Origin: a virus | Direction: 5' to 3' (one strand) | DNA length: 34,464 bases | IMG/VR virus record: IMGVR_UViG_3300007735_000653 | Location: 1 to 34,464 of that record | In this document: positions 19,396 to 25,935 of the stretch, piece by piece | How the letters are laid out: every line of letters starts with the position of its first letter | Position numbering within the stretch: the stretch's first letter is position 1 | The notes under the pieces: generated by a model | Databases searched by the model: none | Told to the model about the DNA's origin: nothing | What the model saw: the letters and a program-made list of their open reading frames with translations, nothing else | Position numbers and translations under genes: made by a program

Positions 19396-19497
19396 TTGGC
19401 TGAGTATTCTGCTGAGCAACTGAGAAGGCAAGCCCACCTAGAAAATGGTGGGACACTTGCCAACTATGATAGGGCACACTATACAGAGCAAGAGTAG
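19396..19497 (+). CDS. 33-residue protein with TTG start
   Basis: A TTG immediately after the previous TAA opens a frame to TAG 19497 encoding residues beginning (M)AEYSAEQLRRQAHLENGG. Support: tight packing with the cluster and a helical, charged sequence. The terminator stem at 19474 overlaps its last codons. Confidence 0.45.
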   Translation: MAEYSAEQLRRQAHLENGGTLANYDRAHYTEQE

Positions 19498-19517
19498 TGT
19501 GCTCACTATTTTTTTTG
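19474..19517 (+). terminator. Intrinsic terminator of the small-gene cluster
   Basis: GCACACTA (19474-19481) and TAGTGTGC (19495-19502) form a perfect 8-bp stem with a 13-nt loop, followed by a run of eight T. Confidence 0.8.
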
Positions 19518-19606
19518 TTTTTTATTTTTAAAATTACATATCATACATCTGAGAAATATTTTCCAATAATTCCATTATAGAAATCTGAATAAAATCTGAA
19601 TTTTTG

Positions 19607-19615
19607 TGGTACAAT
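19607..19615 (+). promoter_or_regulatory. Extended -10 promoter
   Basis: TGGTACAAT, six bases before ATG 19622, with no -35. Predicts a leaderless mRNA for the endonuclease gene. Confidence 0.5.
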
Positions 19616-19621
19616 TATTTT

Positions 19622-20188
19622 ATGAGAAAAGAATACACAAGAGTTCAATATGACGATAAAGGTAATAAGCAGTGTACAAAATGTAAAGAATATAAAGAAG
19701 TGTCATTTTTTCATAAATACTCTAAAGCACAAGATCAATTAAAGCCGTTGTGTAAGGTTTGTGTAAGAGAGTATGATTTGGTAGAAGATGATTCAAAACG
19801 TGCTATGCCTAGAAAAGTTCAGGGTACAAAAATACATTGTCGTAAATGTGAACAGTATCTACCTAAGTCATCTTTCTGGTCTAAGAACACATATTGCAAA
19901 GAATGTATGGCTATGGTAGGACATATAGGAAACCTAAGAAGATATGGTTTGACAAGAGATGATTATGTGGACATAGAGAAATCTCAAAACAATGTTTGCA
20001 AAATATGCGGAGAACCTGAGAAATTTAAAAACCGTCTATCCGTAGATCATGACCATTCGTGTTGTCCTGGCAATGGATCTTGTGGTAAGTGTGTTAGAGG
20101 TTTGCTATGTTCATCTTGTAATAGAATTCTTGGTCAAGTAAATGACAACATTGAATTGCTACAAAAAATGATTGAATATTTAAAATAA
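19622..20188 (+). CDS. Recombination endonuclease VII family HNH protein
   Basis: 188 residues from ATG 19622; an earlier start at 19604 would lie in the promoter. Three zinc-type cysteine pairs lead up to the catalytic part: C18/C21 with C44/C47, C73/C76 with C92/C95, and C126/C129 with C163/C166. The nuclease core is VDHDH (141-145) and RGLLCSSCN (159-167), as in phage T4 endonuclease VII, which resolves branched DNA before packaging. The two extra zinc ribbons at the N-terminus are longer than the minimal nuclease and may target DNA. Single-gene unit. Homing activity is an alternative. Confidence 0.85.
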   Translation: MRKEYTRVQYDDKGNKQCTKCKEYKEVSFFHKYSKAQDQLKPLCKVCVREYDLVEDDSKRAMPRKVQGTKIHCRKCEQYLPKSSFWSKNTYCKECMAMVGHIGNLRRYGLTRDDYVDIEKSQNNVCKICGEPEKFKNRLSVDHDHSCCPGNGSCGKCVRGLLCSSCNRILGQVNDNIELLQKMIEYLK

Positions 20189-20196
20189 AAATTTTT

Positions 20197-20586
20197 TCAG
20201 ATTGCTGGAAATGATCCACTATCTTCTAAAACAAATCCATTCTCTCTGTCAAACAAATTATAATCCATAGAGATAATCTTAAACTGTTCGCCAATTGCCA
20301 GCAGCACTGAAGGTAGATTCAATTCTCCGCAGGTATACAAATCAAACTGCATCAATCCTGGATCCGATTCATCCCATATATGAAACGCTATATGGCTAGT
20401 CTCAATCATTACAATAGCCGTTAGGCCACGATTGCCTAGTTTGTCAACATAAGAAGCAAAAGGTCCTTTAATGATTTTCATATCAATACGCTCAACTAAT
20501 TTTTGCAAGAAGGATATTGCCTCTTCTTCATTGTTCATAGGCTTCTCAACTCTGGCGTTGATTAGCAGGTGTTTGTGAAATAACAT
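20197..20586 (-). CDS. speD: SpeD-like S-adenosylmethionine decarboxylase
   Basis: 129 residues, close to the usual length of short bacterial AdoMet decarboxylases. ETSHIAFHIWDE (62-73) matches the E-S-H-x-x-x-H-T-W-P-E active segment. S64 would become the pyruvoyl group, H69 (S+5) and E73 (S+9) are kept, and C86 in FDLYTCGEL is the catalytic cysteine. The residue before the cleavage serine is Thr63 instead of the normal Glu, which may alter self-processing. The enzyme makes decarboxylated AdoMet for spermidine synthesis. It is read alone, from its own promoter, with GGGG upstream of ATG 20586. Met17 or a further internal start would give a length closer to other SpeDs. Confidence 0.75.
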   Translation of the reverse strand: MLFHKHLLINARVEKPMNNEEEAISFLQKLVERIDMKIIKGPFASYVDKLGNRGLTAIVMIETSHIAFHIWDESDPGLMQFDLYTCGELNLPSVLLAIGEQFKIISMDYNLFDRENGFVLEDSGSFPAI

Positions 20587-20608
20587 ATTTACCCCAATCT
20601 AGTTTTCT

Positions 20609-20637
20609 AGTATACACTATTTGACAAGTCTGGGCAA
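20609..20637 (-). promoter_or_regulatory. Promoter for the speD-like gene
   Basis: Minus strand: TTGCCC (20632-20637), 17-nt spacer, TATACT (20609-20614). It overlaps the plus-strand promoter at 20621-20649. Confidence 0.55.
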
Positions 20638-20649
20638 GTATGATAAAAT
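20621..20649 (+). promoter_or_regulatory. Strong promoter, leaderless
   Basis: Perfect TTGACA (20621-20626), 17-nt spacer, TAAAAT with TGA before it (20641-20649), six bases, ATG 20656. Opposes the overlapping minus-strand promoter, so the two likely exclude each other. Confidence 0.75.
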
Positions 20650-20655
20650 AAATAT

Positions 20656-20796
20656 ATGTATGCACTAGGACTAGAAATTCGTAGGGATCGTAGAGAAAAA
20701 AAATACTCTATGAAATCTTGCTATCATTGTGGTAGAGTTATTTGGGTTGAAAAAAATAACCTAAGAACTGATAACTATTGTTCAACATGTGAATAG
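20656..20796 (+). CDS. Zinc-ribbon micro-protein
   Basis: 46 residues, MYALGLEIRRDRREKKYSMK... with C22-x2-C25 (CYHCGR) and C42-x2-C45 (CSTC). The basic N-terminal half and a four-cysteine zinc site suggest nucleic-acid binding. Leaderless start. First of three short overlapping or adjacent genes. Confidence 0.65.
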   Translation: MYALGLEIRRDRREKKYSMKSCYHCGRVIWVEKNNLRTDNYCSTCE

Positions 20797-20798
20797 TC

Positions 20799-20963
20799 AT
20801 GTCATTCCTAGATAACTTTGAAGAGTCCCTATTTCCAGAAGAAGCGGGTAACGGAGAAATTATCCAAGACGAAATACCATTTGAGATAGAAGAACGTTTA
20901 AACAAAGAAGCAATAGAGAAATACAACGAACGCCTAAAGTACATGGAGGAACATGGAATCTAA
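20799..20963 (+). CDS. Small acidic protein
   Basis: 54 residues, MSFLDNFEESLFPEEAGNGE..., strongly acidic and helical. It starts two bases after the previous stop and overlaps the next gene by 11. Acidic micro-proteins of this sort can act as DNA mimics, but that is speculation. Confidence 0.62.
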   Translation: MSFLDNFEESLFPEEAGNGEIIQDEIPFEIEERLNKEAIEKYNERLKYMEEHGI

Positions 20964-21120
20964 ATATCCTGACTCATGGAATAGACATAGTCCAAAAGGT
21001 ATGAACGTAGTAAGCGAAACAATTAAATCAAAAAAATGTTGCGATACCTGTGAGTGTGGTCAAACCGAAGAACAAAAGTTTAATAAACTAATGGAGACTC
21101 AAACCTCATTTGAGGAATAA
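20953..21120 (+). CDS. Small cysteine-cluster protein
   Basis: 55 residues from ATG 20953 with GGAGGAA directly upstream. It contains CCDTCECG (29-36), a dense cysteine cluster. It ends stop-to-stop with the convergent 21121-21717 gene. Function unknown. Confidence 0.62.
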   Translation: MESKYPDSWNRHSPKGMNVVSETIKSKKCCDTCECGQTEEQKFNKLMETQTSFEE

Positions 21121-21717
21121 TTAAAGTATTTCCAATTTTGTCGGGGCACCAATAAGACTCTCATTAACACTGGTCCATAATTGTGACGACATACTAGTAT
21201 TAATTCTAGCAGACATACCTATAGATTCCATAACATAGTTATATCCACCAGACTTGGTTTGAACTTTGTTCCATAGACCATTATCGTATATCAAGGTTTG
21301 AGAATCAAAAATAAATAGATAATAAATCTTCTTCTCATTTTCGGCGGGGACAGAAGACCAATCCTGGTCGCACTTAGCAAGACACACATAATACTTAGCA
21401 CTATTATCCACTACGCTAGATATCATGGCATCTAAGGTTTGATATTTGCCTAGCCTAGATCCAGAGAAGGTTAGTGTGTTATTTGCGTATACTCCAGACT
21501 TGATAGAGAAACTCTCGCCTGACTCTAAAGACATGTCTACGCTGATGCTATGGCTTCTATTAGGCTGCCAGTCGTTTATCAAACCATTCTCTGTGAAAGT
21601 GTTGGCGATAAGTTCTTCTAGAAATTCGCTGGTACAAGGAAGACGATAAACGCTATGATGAATTTTTAGTTTACTTGTCAAACCTTCAATGAGGATTTGC
21701 TTAATGTTATCTAGCAC
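21121..21717 (-). CDS. Restriction-endonuclease-like protein (PD-(D/E)XK-type candidate)
   Basis: 198 residues with a GTG start five bases after TATAAT, so leaderless. Residues 61-73 read DMSLESGESFSIK, where D61 with S-I-K (71-73) resembles the Cfr10I-like variant D...S-x-K of the PD-(D/E)XK fold. It is followed by SGVY...LTFSGSRLGKYQTLDAM, a pattern I associate with type II restriction enzymes. No cognate methyltransferase lies next to it. The call is an inference from motifs. A DNA-degrading or exclusion role would fit. Confidence 0.45.
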   Translation of the reverse strand: MLDNIKQILIEGLTSKLKIHHSVYRLPCTSEFLEELIANTFTENGLINDWQPNRSHSISVDMSLESGESFSIKSGVYANNTLTFSGSRLGKYQTLDAMISSVVDNSAKYYVCLAKCDQDWSSVPAENEKKIYYLFIFDSQTLIYDNGLWNKVQTKSGGYNYVMESIGMSARINTSMSSQLWTSVNESLIGAPTKLEIL

Positions 21718-21722
21718 AATCC

Positions 21723-21751
21723 ATTATAACCTATATCGGGATATTAAGCAA
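21723..21751 (-). promoter_or_regulatory. Promoter, leaderless GTG gene
   Basis: Minus strand: TTGCTT (21746-21751), 17-nt spacer, TATAAT (21723-21728), five bases, GTG 21717. Same -35 as the 7277-7305 promoter. Confidence 0.65.
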
Positions 21752-21871
21752 ACATAGATATTACATCCAGTTAGACATTATTGACTGCTTGCAGTCATAG
21801 TGCGTCTTATAGTGGTTTGGTATTTCTATTTTCGGCTTTGTTAATTCCCGCCGAAATTTAATCTCATACAA

Positions 21872-21880
21872 TGATATAAT
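21872..21880 (+). promoter_or_regulatory. Extended -10 promoter
   Basis: TGATATAAT, nine bases before ATG 21890. A gccgaaattt word just upstream matches the spacer of the 7277 promoter. Confidence 0.55.
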
Positions 21881-21889
21881 AATCTTATT

Positions 21890-22174
21890 ATGACTGCATC
21901 CGAATGGGCTGGCTTTGTTTTAACTTTACTCTCAATCGGAGCAATTGTACTTAGTGGAATTCGGTGGTATGTGAAGATTCAAATTAAGCCTATCCGCGAA
22001 GCCGTAGAGGATATTAGATCCGAAACTAAAACAAACGGCGGAACTTCAATGCGTGACGAAATTAGAGCCATTAAAAAAGAACAAGAAGACGCAAAACAAC
22101 TTCGTAAAGCAACTAGCGATAAACTAGATCATATGTATGAAGTATTGTTAGATTACGTTGCTCGTTCTAAATAA
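21890..22174 (+). CDS. DUF2746-like membrane/coiled-coil protein
   Basis: 94 residues. One transmembrane helix (about 6-26, WAGFVLTLLSIGAIVLSGIRW) is followed by a charged helical tail containing TNGGTSMRDEI (about 47-57), the signature of the DUF2746-type membrane protein found near lysis or tail genes of mycobacteriophages. A holin-like or lysis-accessory role is possible. The single helix does not prove it. Single-gene unit with a terminator behind it. Confidence 0.6.
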   Translation: MTASEWAGFVLTLLSIGAIVLSGIRWYVKIQIKPIREAVEDIRSETKTNGGTSMRDEIRAIKKEQEDAKQLRKATSDKLDHMYEVLLDYVARSK

Positions 22175-22192
22175 TTACTATATATTATATAT

Positions 22193-22240
22193 AAAGAATA
22201 TCTTAAAAACCTTATTTGCTAGTTATTCTTTTTCTTTATA
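22193..22240 (+). terminator. AAAGAATA/TATTCTTT hairpin
   Basis: AAAGAATA (22193-22200) pairs with TATTCTTT (22224-22231), followed by TTCTTTAT. Plausible terminator for the 21890 gene. Confidence 0.5.
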
Positions 22241-22420
22241 TTTTTAAGTATACACTATTAATACCCTGGATTTTAGAGTTTATACAGCAGTCAATATAAC
22301 TATTTGATAACAATTATTTTATTGCCTGGTTTATAACGTTTTGTTACAATTTATACTGTTTATAACGTTTTGTTATAATATGTCCTATTTGTCCTAATAC
22401 AATGTTATAATTTTTACGCT
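22241..22420. promoter_or_regulatory. Intergenic region with TATAAC dyad repeats
   Basis: The word TTTATAACGTTTTGTTA occurs at 22330-22346 and 22359-22375, 29 bases apart. The second copy extends to a perfect dyad TATAACGTTTTGTTATA (22361-22377). A GTCC-N5-GTCC repeat follows (22382-22394). No gene is seen. Probably operator sequence for the tail genes. Confidence 0.5.
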
Positions 22421-22475
22421 GGCACCTAGATTCTAACCCCCACCCCACTGCGTCTAGGTGTCCAGTTTTATTTAA
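22421..22475 (+). terminator. CACCTAGA/TCTAGGTG hairpin
   Basis: CACCTAGA (22423-22430) pairs with TCTAGGTG (22453-22460) over a C-rich loop, then CCAGTTTTATTT. It lies just ahead of the first tail-gene promoter. Confidence 0.6.
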
Positions 22476-22484
22476 TGGTATAAT
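22476..22484 (+). promoter_or_regulatory. Extended -10 promoter (tail region)
   Basis: TGGTATAAT, eight bases before ATG 22493; no -35. Confidence 0.6.
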
Positions 22485-22492
22485 CAATTATC

Positions 22493-22891
22493 ATGTGTGC
22501 TCCTACAGTAGAAAAATATGGCGCTTCGCCAGCAAATATTCAGTGGACCGTAGTCCGTGGAGACACAGCAACCCTTCTTGTAGAGTTTTTAGAGGACGAC
22601 GAAGTAACTGCCTTTGACTGCTCCGACTGGACCTTTAGAGCAACTGCCTACGATCCAATGGGAAATGTATTAGATAATTTAACTGTAACTGCTGTCAATA
22701 ATAAAGCAACCATTACTGCTCCAGCGTCAATTACAGAAGACTGGGGAACAGGCTATAACCAGGTAGCAGCAGAACTAAGATTTGATCTTGAGGTAATTAT
22801 AGAAGGTGGCAGTGGACCAAATGCAGACACAGTTTGGACTCCAGTTATAGGCACAATATGTGTCCTAAGCGATATGACGCCAGGTCTATAA
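22493..22891 (+). CDS. Tail/baseplate accessory protein (paralogue 1)
   Basis: 132 residues. NIQWTVVRGDTATLLVEFLE (15-34), then DCSDWTFRATAYDP and a C-terminal WTPVIGTICVLSDMT. This V-x-x-G-D-x-A-x-x-x-V...D-x-S-x-W-x-F-x-A pattern is shared with 23734-24084 and 28246-28692 and is typical of beta-sandwich tail accessory proteins. It is probably a virion appendage component. It overlaps the next small gene by one base. Confidence 0.65.
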   Translation: MCAPTVEKYGASPANIQWTVVRGDTATLLVEFLEDDEVTAFDCSDWTFRATAYDPMGNVLDNLTVTAVNNKATITAPASITEDWGTGYNQVAAELRFDLEVIIEGGSGPNADTVWTPVIGTICVLSDMTPGL

Positions 22892-22980
22892 TGCCAATAG
22901 TAAAAGTTTCAAATCCTACACCATTACTTCCTCCAGTAATAAAAATTGGCAAAAAAATATTTAAAACTAAAATAAAGTAG
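22891..22980 (+). CDS. 29-residue proline/lysine peptide
   Basis: ATG 22891 overlaps the previous TAA. It encodes MPIVKVSNPTPLLPPVIKIG..., ending at TAG 22980. Its place between a tail paralogue and the next tail gene, and its S-N-P start, echo the 28696-29037 gene after the third paralogue. It may be a shortened copy of that gene. Confidence 0.5.
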   Translation: MPIVKVSNPTPLLPPVIKIGKKIFKTKIK

Positions 22981-22992
22981 TTAGGATAGGTC

Positions 22993-23709
22993 ATGGCTAA
23001 AAGCATGGACTTTCCCCCAAAGAAAAAATATCTAGAAACAATCCAAGAAGTTAGAACAACCGAGTATATTGCCGTTCCTGGAATTACTGGAGAAAAAGGC
23101 GAAGTTGGACCAGCAGGCCCACAAGGAGAACCTGGCCCAAAAGGCGATAAAGGCGACAAAGGTGATATTGGTAGGCAAGGTCCACAAGGTGAACGTGGAG
23201 AGCCAGGAAAGGCAGGGGATGGATACGACAGTCCATCTGGTCAGTATCCTGGTTGGGCATATTATGCAAATAAAAGCACTCAAACATATAGGCTGGGCCC
23301 AGAAAGAGGAGAAGATGGTTGGGTAGATTTTTTCTTAGATATAGACGAATTAAAAACCATTGAAACATATTTGCCAAATAGATCTGTTTCTTTATTAAAC
23401 AAAACAGCAAACAATATAAATTTAAAAACCTTAAAGGTTGGGGCTAGGGTAGATATTAGGTATGACTTTTCTTTAGAGACATATGTTCCAAATACAGAGG
23501 TTTGGGTAAGAACTCTTTTAAGGGATGAAGACATTTCTCCAACAGGATACGTTGGCTCACTTAAATATCAGTACTCATATGACATATCATATTCTCAAAC
23601 CATATTTATCAATAGCGACAAAATTAAAAACTATGGAGGACAACCTCAAATCAGAACCGACAATGAAAGTTCTTTTATTCTAAAAGGCATCTATGTGTCA
23701 GTGTCTTAG
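22993..23709 (+). CDS. Tail fibre protein with collagen-like repeat
   Basis: 238 residues. After a basic N-terminus come 15 G-x-y triplets at residues 30-74 (GITGEKGEVGPAGPQGEPG...), which form trimeric collagen-like stalks in phage fibres. A C-terminal domain (about 85-238) rich in beta strands follows, which may bind the receptor. AGG upstream supports ATG 22993. Confidence 0.82.
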   Translation: MAKSMDFPPKKKYLETIQEVRTTEYIAVPGITGEKGEVGPAGPQGEPGPKGDKGDKGDIGRQGPQGERGEPGKAGDGYDSPSGQYPGWAYYANKSTQTYRLGPERGEDGWVDFFLDIDELKTIETYLPNRSVSLLNKTANNINLKTLKVGARVDIRYDFSLETYVPNTEVWVRTLLRDEDISPTGYVGSLKYQYSYDISYSQTIFINSDKIKNYGGQPQIRTDNESSFILKGIYVSVS

Positions 23710-23718
23710 TGGTATAAT
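23710..23718 (+). promoter_or_regulatory. Extended -10 promoter (tail region)
   Basis: TGGTATAAT, overlapping the end of the collagen-fibre gene; GGAGG and ATG 23734 follow. Confidence 0.6.
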
Positions 23719-23733
23719 TAAGCAGGAGGACTA

Positions 23734-24084
23734 ATGGCATTTCCAGGCACATATAATTTTAATTACTACCGTGGTGATAGGTATGAATTTGTAATCCGTC
23801 CAAAAACTGCAAACGGCGGGGCTTTTGATTTAACAGGCTATAGCGCAAACTTTTTTGTTGCTAATGCAAGAGGAGAAGGCAAAACTCAATATGAAATGCA
23901 GGCTGTTGTTGATGGCTCTGCAGACACAGTAACTTGTACAATTTTGCCAGGTGCAGGAGAAAGCCTAACTGCTGGAAACTATGTATATGACGTTCAAATA
24001 GATTCTGGAGCAACATTAGTTTATACACTTTTAACAGGGACTGTAACAGTAACAGATGATATTACTGGAGCAGATGATTCATAA
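23734..24084 (+). CDS. Tail/baseplate accessory protein (paralogue 2)
   Basis: 116 residues. YYRGDRYEFVI (11-21), FDLTGYSANFFVA (32-44), then AGNYVYDVQIDSGATLVYTL (80-99) and VTVTDDIT at the end. This is the clearest copy of the beta-sandwich 'G-D-x-x-x-F ... D-L-T-G-Y ... G-x-Y-x-Y-D-V-Q ... G-x-V' pattern found in many phage tail operons. GGAGG precedes ATG 23734. Its stop overlaps the next start (TAATG). Confidence 0.7.
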   Translation: MAFPGTYNFNYYRGDRYEFVIRPKTANGGAFDLTGYSANFFVANARGEGKTQYEMQAVVDGSADTVTCTILPGAGESLTAGNYVYDVQIDSGATLVYTLLTGTVTVTDDITGADDS

Positions 24085-24659
24085 TGGTTGACGTATTACT
24101 TAATACCGACGATGTCGTTGTTATAGGACCACCAGAGTCAATTGACTTATTGGTTGATATTGGACCACAAGGAGTTCGTGGTAGCAAATTTATTGTTGGT
24201 TCTGGAGAACCCAATGCACTAACGGCAAGTGGTGTTTTATTTGGGAATACATTAATATTAAATGATATGTATATTAATACCGCTCCAGGAGAAAATTATG
24301 GATATATGTATCAATATATTTCTCAGGCTGGGGCAAATACTTGGGTTCAGGTTTTAAAAGTAAGTCCAGCAATTTACTCATCTGTAGAGACAATTGCCTT
24401 TACATCTGGAGCAGCAGCAATAACTATTCCTATATCAAATATAGTAACAGTTAGCGGTTCACCACTTACTGCTTCAAATTTTAGCGTTCAGTTTCAAATT
24501 GAAGGAGCAAATCCAATTGCCTCATCAATGGAGATTCCTGCTTTAGCAGGTGCTGGAACAAATTTAGTAATAAATTTTTACGCAGTTCAATATAGCGGTG
24601 GGACTTGGTCAGCACTCACTGGAAGTAAAACTGTACACCTATTCATATCTATAGTTTGA
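24084..24659 (+). CDS. Tail fibre-type protein
   Basis: 191 residues. Starts with a beta domain that includes DIGPQGVRGSKF, a remnant of a collagen-like triplet start. GDTL-like loops and FGNTLILNDMYIN follow, then a C-terminal beta domain (about 100-191, VETIAFTSGAAAITIPISNI...). A virion appendage role is likely. No ligand can be assigned. Confidence 0.62.
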   Translation: MVDVLLNTDDVVVIGPPESIDLLVDIGPQGVRGSKFIVGSGEPNALTASGVLFGNTLILNDMYINTAPGENYGYMYQYISQAGANTWVQVLKVSPAIYSSVETIAFTSGAAAITIPISNIVTVSGSPLTASNFSVQFQIEGANPIASSMEIPALAGAGTNLVINFYAVQYSGGTWSALTGSKTVHLFISIV

Positions 24660-24667
24660 TATAAAAA

Positions 24668-24676
24668 TGGTATAAT
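24668..24676 (+). promoter_or_regulatory. Extended -10 promoter (tail region)
   Basis: TGGTATAAT followed by AGAGGTGA and ATG 24695; no -35. Confidence 0.6.
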
Positions 24677-24694
24677 CTTTATAGAGGTGACCAC

Positions 24695-25174
24695 ATGGCT
24701 GTAGAAAATATAGGAAACTTAGTACCAACTAAAATTCCAGCATTAAGTGATGATGCTAATATTCAAGATGCCCTAAAAGCATATCATTATGGATCTTATG
24801 ATTTTAATACCGCAGAAACTAATACGGCAAATCTTTTAAATCCATCTATTGCTTACAGCATTACTAATTTACAAACTCAAATTACTACAAAGGCTGCACT
24901 AGAAGTTGCAGCAAGGGATATTTCAAGAGCGACAACAACCGCTCCAACTGCAGCAGCATTTACAGCATTTTCTAACACAATACCCGATGGATATGTTTGG
25001 CTAGACACAGACTCATCAGCAGGAGTTGGATACTATTCAGCAACCTCTGCATATACAACAACTGCTCCATCAACAAATTTAGCAAACGGCCTTATCTGGA
25101 TTAAAAAAGGTTCAAGTCCACTTGAAATGTATGTTTACAATGGCGACACTAGTACTTTTAATAGGGTGATCTAG
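24695..25174 (+). CDS. Tail appendage protein, unknown detail
   Basis: 159 residues, rich in Ala, Thr, Ser and Asn. The N-terminal IGNLVPTKIPALSDDANIQD (6-25) and a helix of Q/T repeats suggest a short stalk. The C-terminal half has WLDTDSSAGVGYYSATSAYT and IWIKKGSSPLEMYVYNGD (about 130-150), a pattern of tail fibre domains that carry 'W-x-x-x-G-x-S...' ends. Followed by a GTG-start gene overlapping its TAG. Confidence 0.6.
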   Translation: MAVENIGNLVPTKIPALSDDANIQDALKAYHYGSYDFNTAETNTANLLNPSIAYSITNLQTQITTKAALEVAARDISRATTTAPTAAAFTAFSNTIPDGYVWLDTDSSAGVGYYSATSAYTTTAPSTNLANGLIWIKKGSSPLEMYVYNGDTSTFNRVI

Positions 25175-25605
25175 TGCCTACAGTATTTGATTCAGACGGT
25201 AAAGCAGCCTACGTATACAATGCAGCAAATGATACCTGGTATCAGGTTTCTGGAAAGACTGATATCTCTGGAACATTTGAATGGACTGGACTACATACAC
25301 ATCTTTCTAATTTTACAACCGCAGAAGCATCTGTTGCAAAAAAAGGAAATAATAACTTTCTTAATCCATCAGCCAGAGATGCAGCAATCCCATCCCCTAC
25401 TGCTGGCACAATATGTTTGATAAGACAAAATTCTGGGGGAACAACAATAAATGAAATACAAGTTTATATTGGCAGTGCTTGGAGAACAGTTTTGCCTGCT
25501 CCAACTGGACAAACAGATAAATTTCTAAAAAGTGATGGTACAATATCTTCATGGGTACAAGCACCAGATGCTATGACCCAGGTAATATTAATGATGGGAG
25601 CCTAA
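25174..25605 (+). CDS. Tail appendage protein
   Basis: 143 residues with a GTG start in a TAGTG overlap. The middle, GTICLIRQNSGGTTINEIQVYIG (about 79-101), and the end TDKFLKSDGTISSWVQAPDA match short tail-fibre segments; similar 'L-K-S-D-G-T-x-S-W' words end the 32165-33400 fibre. Both genes end with a short M-I-G-A/M-M-G-A tail. Virion role inferred. Confidence 0.62.
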   Translation: MPTVFDSDGKAAYVYNAANDTWYQVSGKTDISGTFEWTGLHTHLSNFTTAEASVAKKGNNNFLNPSARDAAIPSPTAGTICLIRQNSGGTTINEIQVYIGSAWRTVLPAPTGQTDKFLKSDGTISSWVQAPDAMTQVILMMGA

Positions 25606-25935
25606 ATGCCAACAGTCTATAAAGTATTAGGACAGGCAAAGCCAACAGCAGCAACGCTAACTAGTCTTTACACGGTGCCTGCAAGTACTTCAGCAATTAT
25701 TTCAACACTAACTGTATGCAATACAACTTCAAGTGCTGATGAAATTCGGATTGCAGTAAGACCTGCGGGAGCAACAATTTCAGATCAACACTATATTGTT
25801 CATACAGTAGGCGTACCACCTTTTACAAATTATACTTATACCCTTGGAATGACATTAGCAACAACAGATGTAGTATCAGTATATGGCTTAGGTGGAAATA
25901 TAAGTTTTAGTCTATTCGGAACGGAGATCTCATAA
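25606..25935 (+). CDS. Tail appendage protein
   Basis: 109 residues, MPTVYKVLGQAKPTAATLTS..., a beta-rich protein with TVPASTSAIISTLTVCNTTS (about 23-42) and a VSVYGLGGNISFSLFGTE end. This pattern is common in small structural proteins of tailed phages including cyanophages. It starts directly after the previous stop. Confidence 0.65.
   Translation: MPTVYKVLGQAKPTAATLTSLYTVPASTSAIISTLTVCNTTSSADEIRIAVRPAGATISDQHYIVHTVGVPPFTNYTYTLGMTLATTDVVSVYGLGGNISFSLFGTEIS

Noticed and set aside
23069-23410. Alternative frames on both strands over the collagen-like repeat
   Set aside because: G-x-y triplet DNA leaves other frames open by chance. Only the 22993-23709 frame has a collagen pattern and ribosome site.
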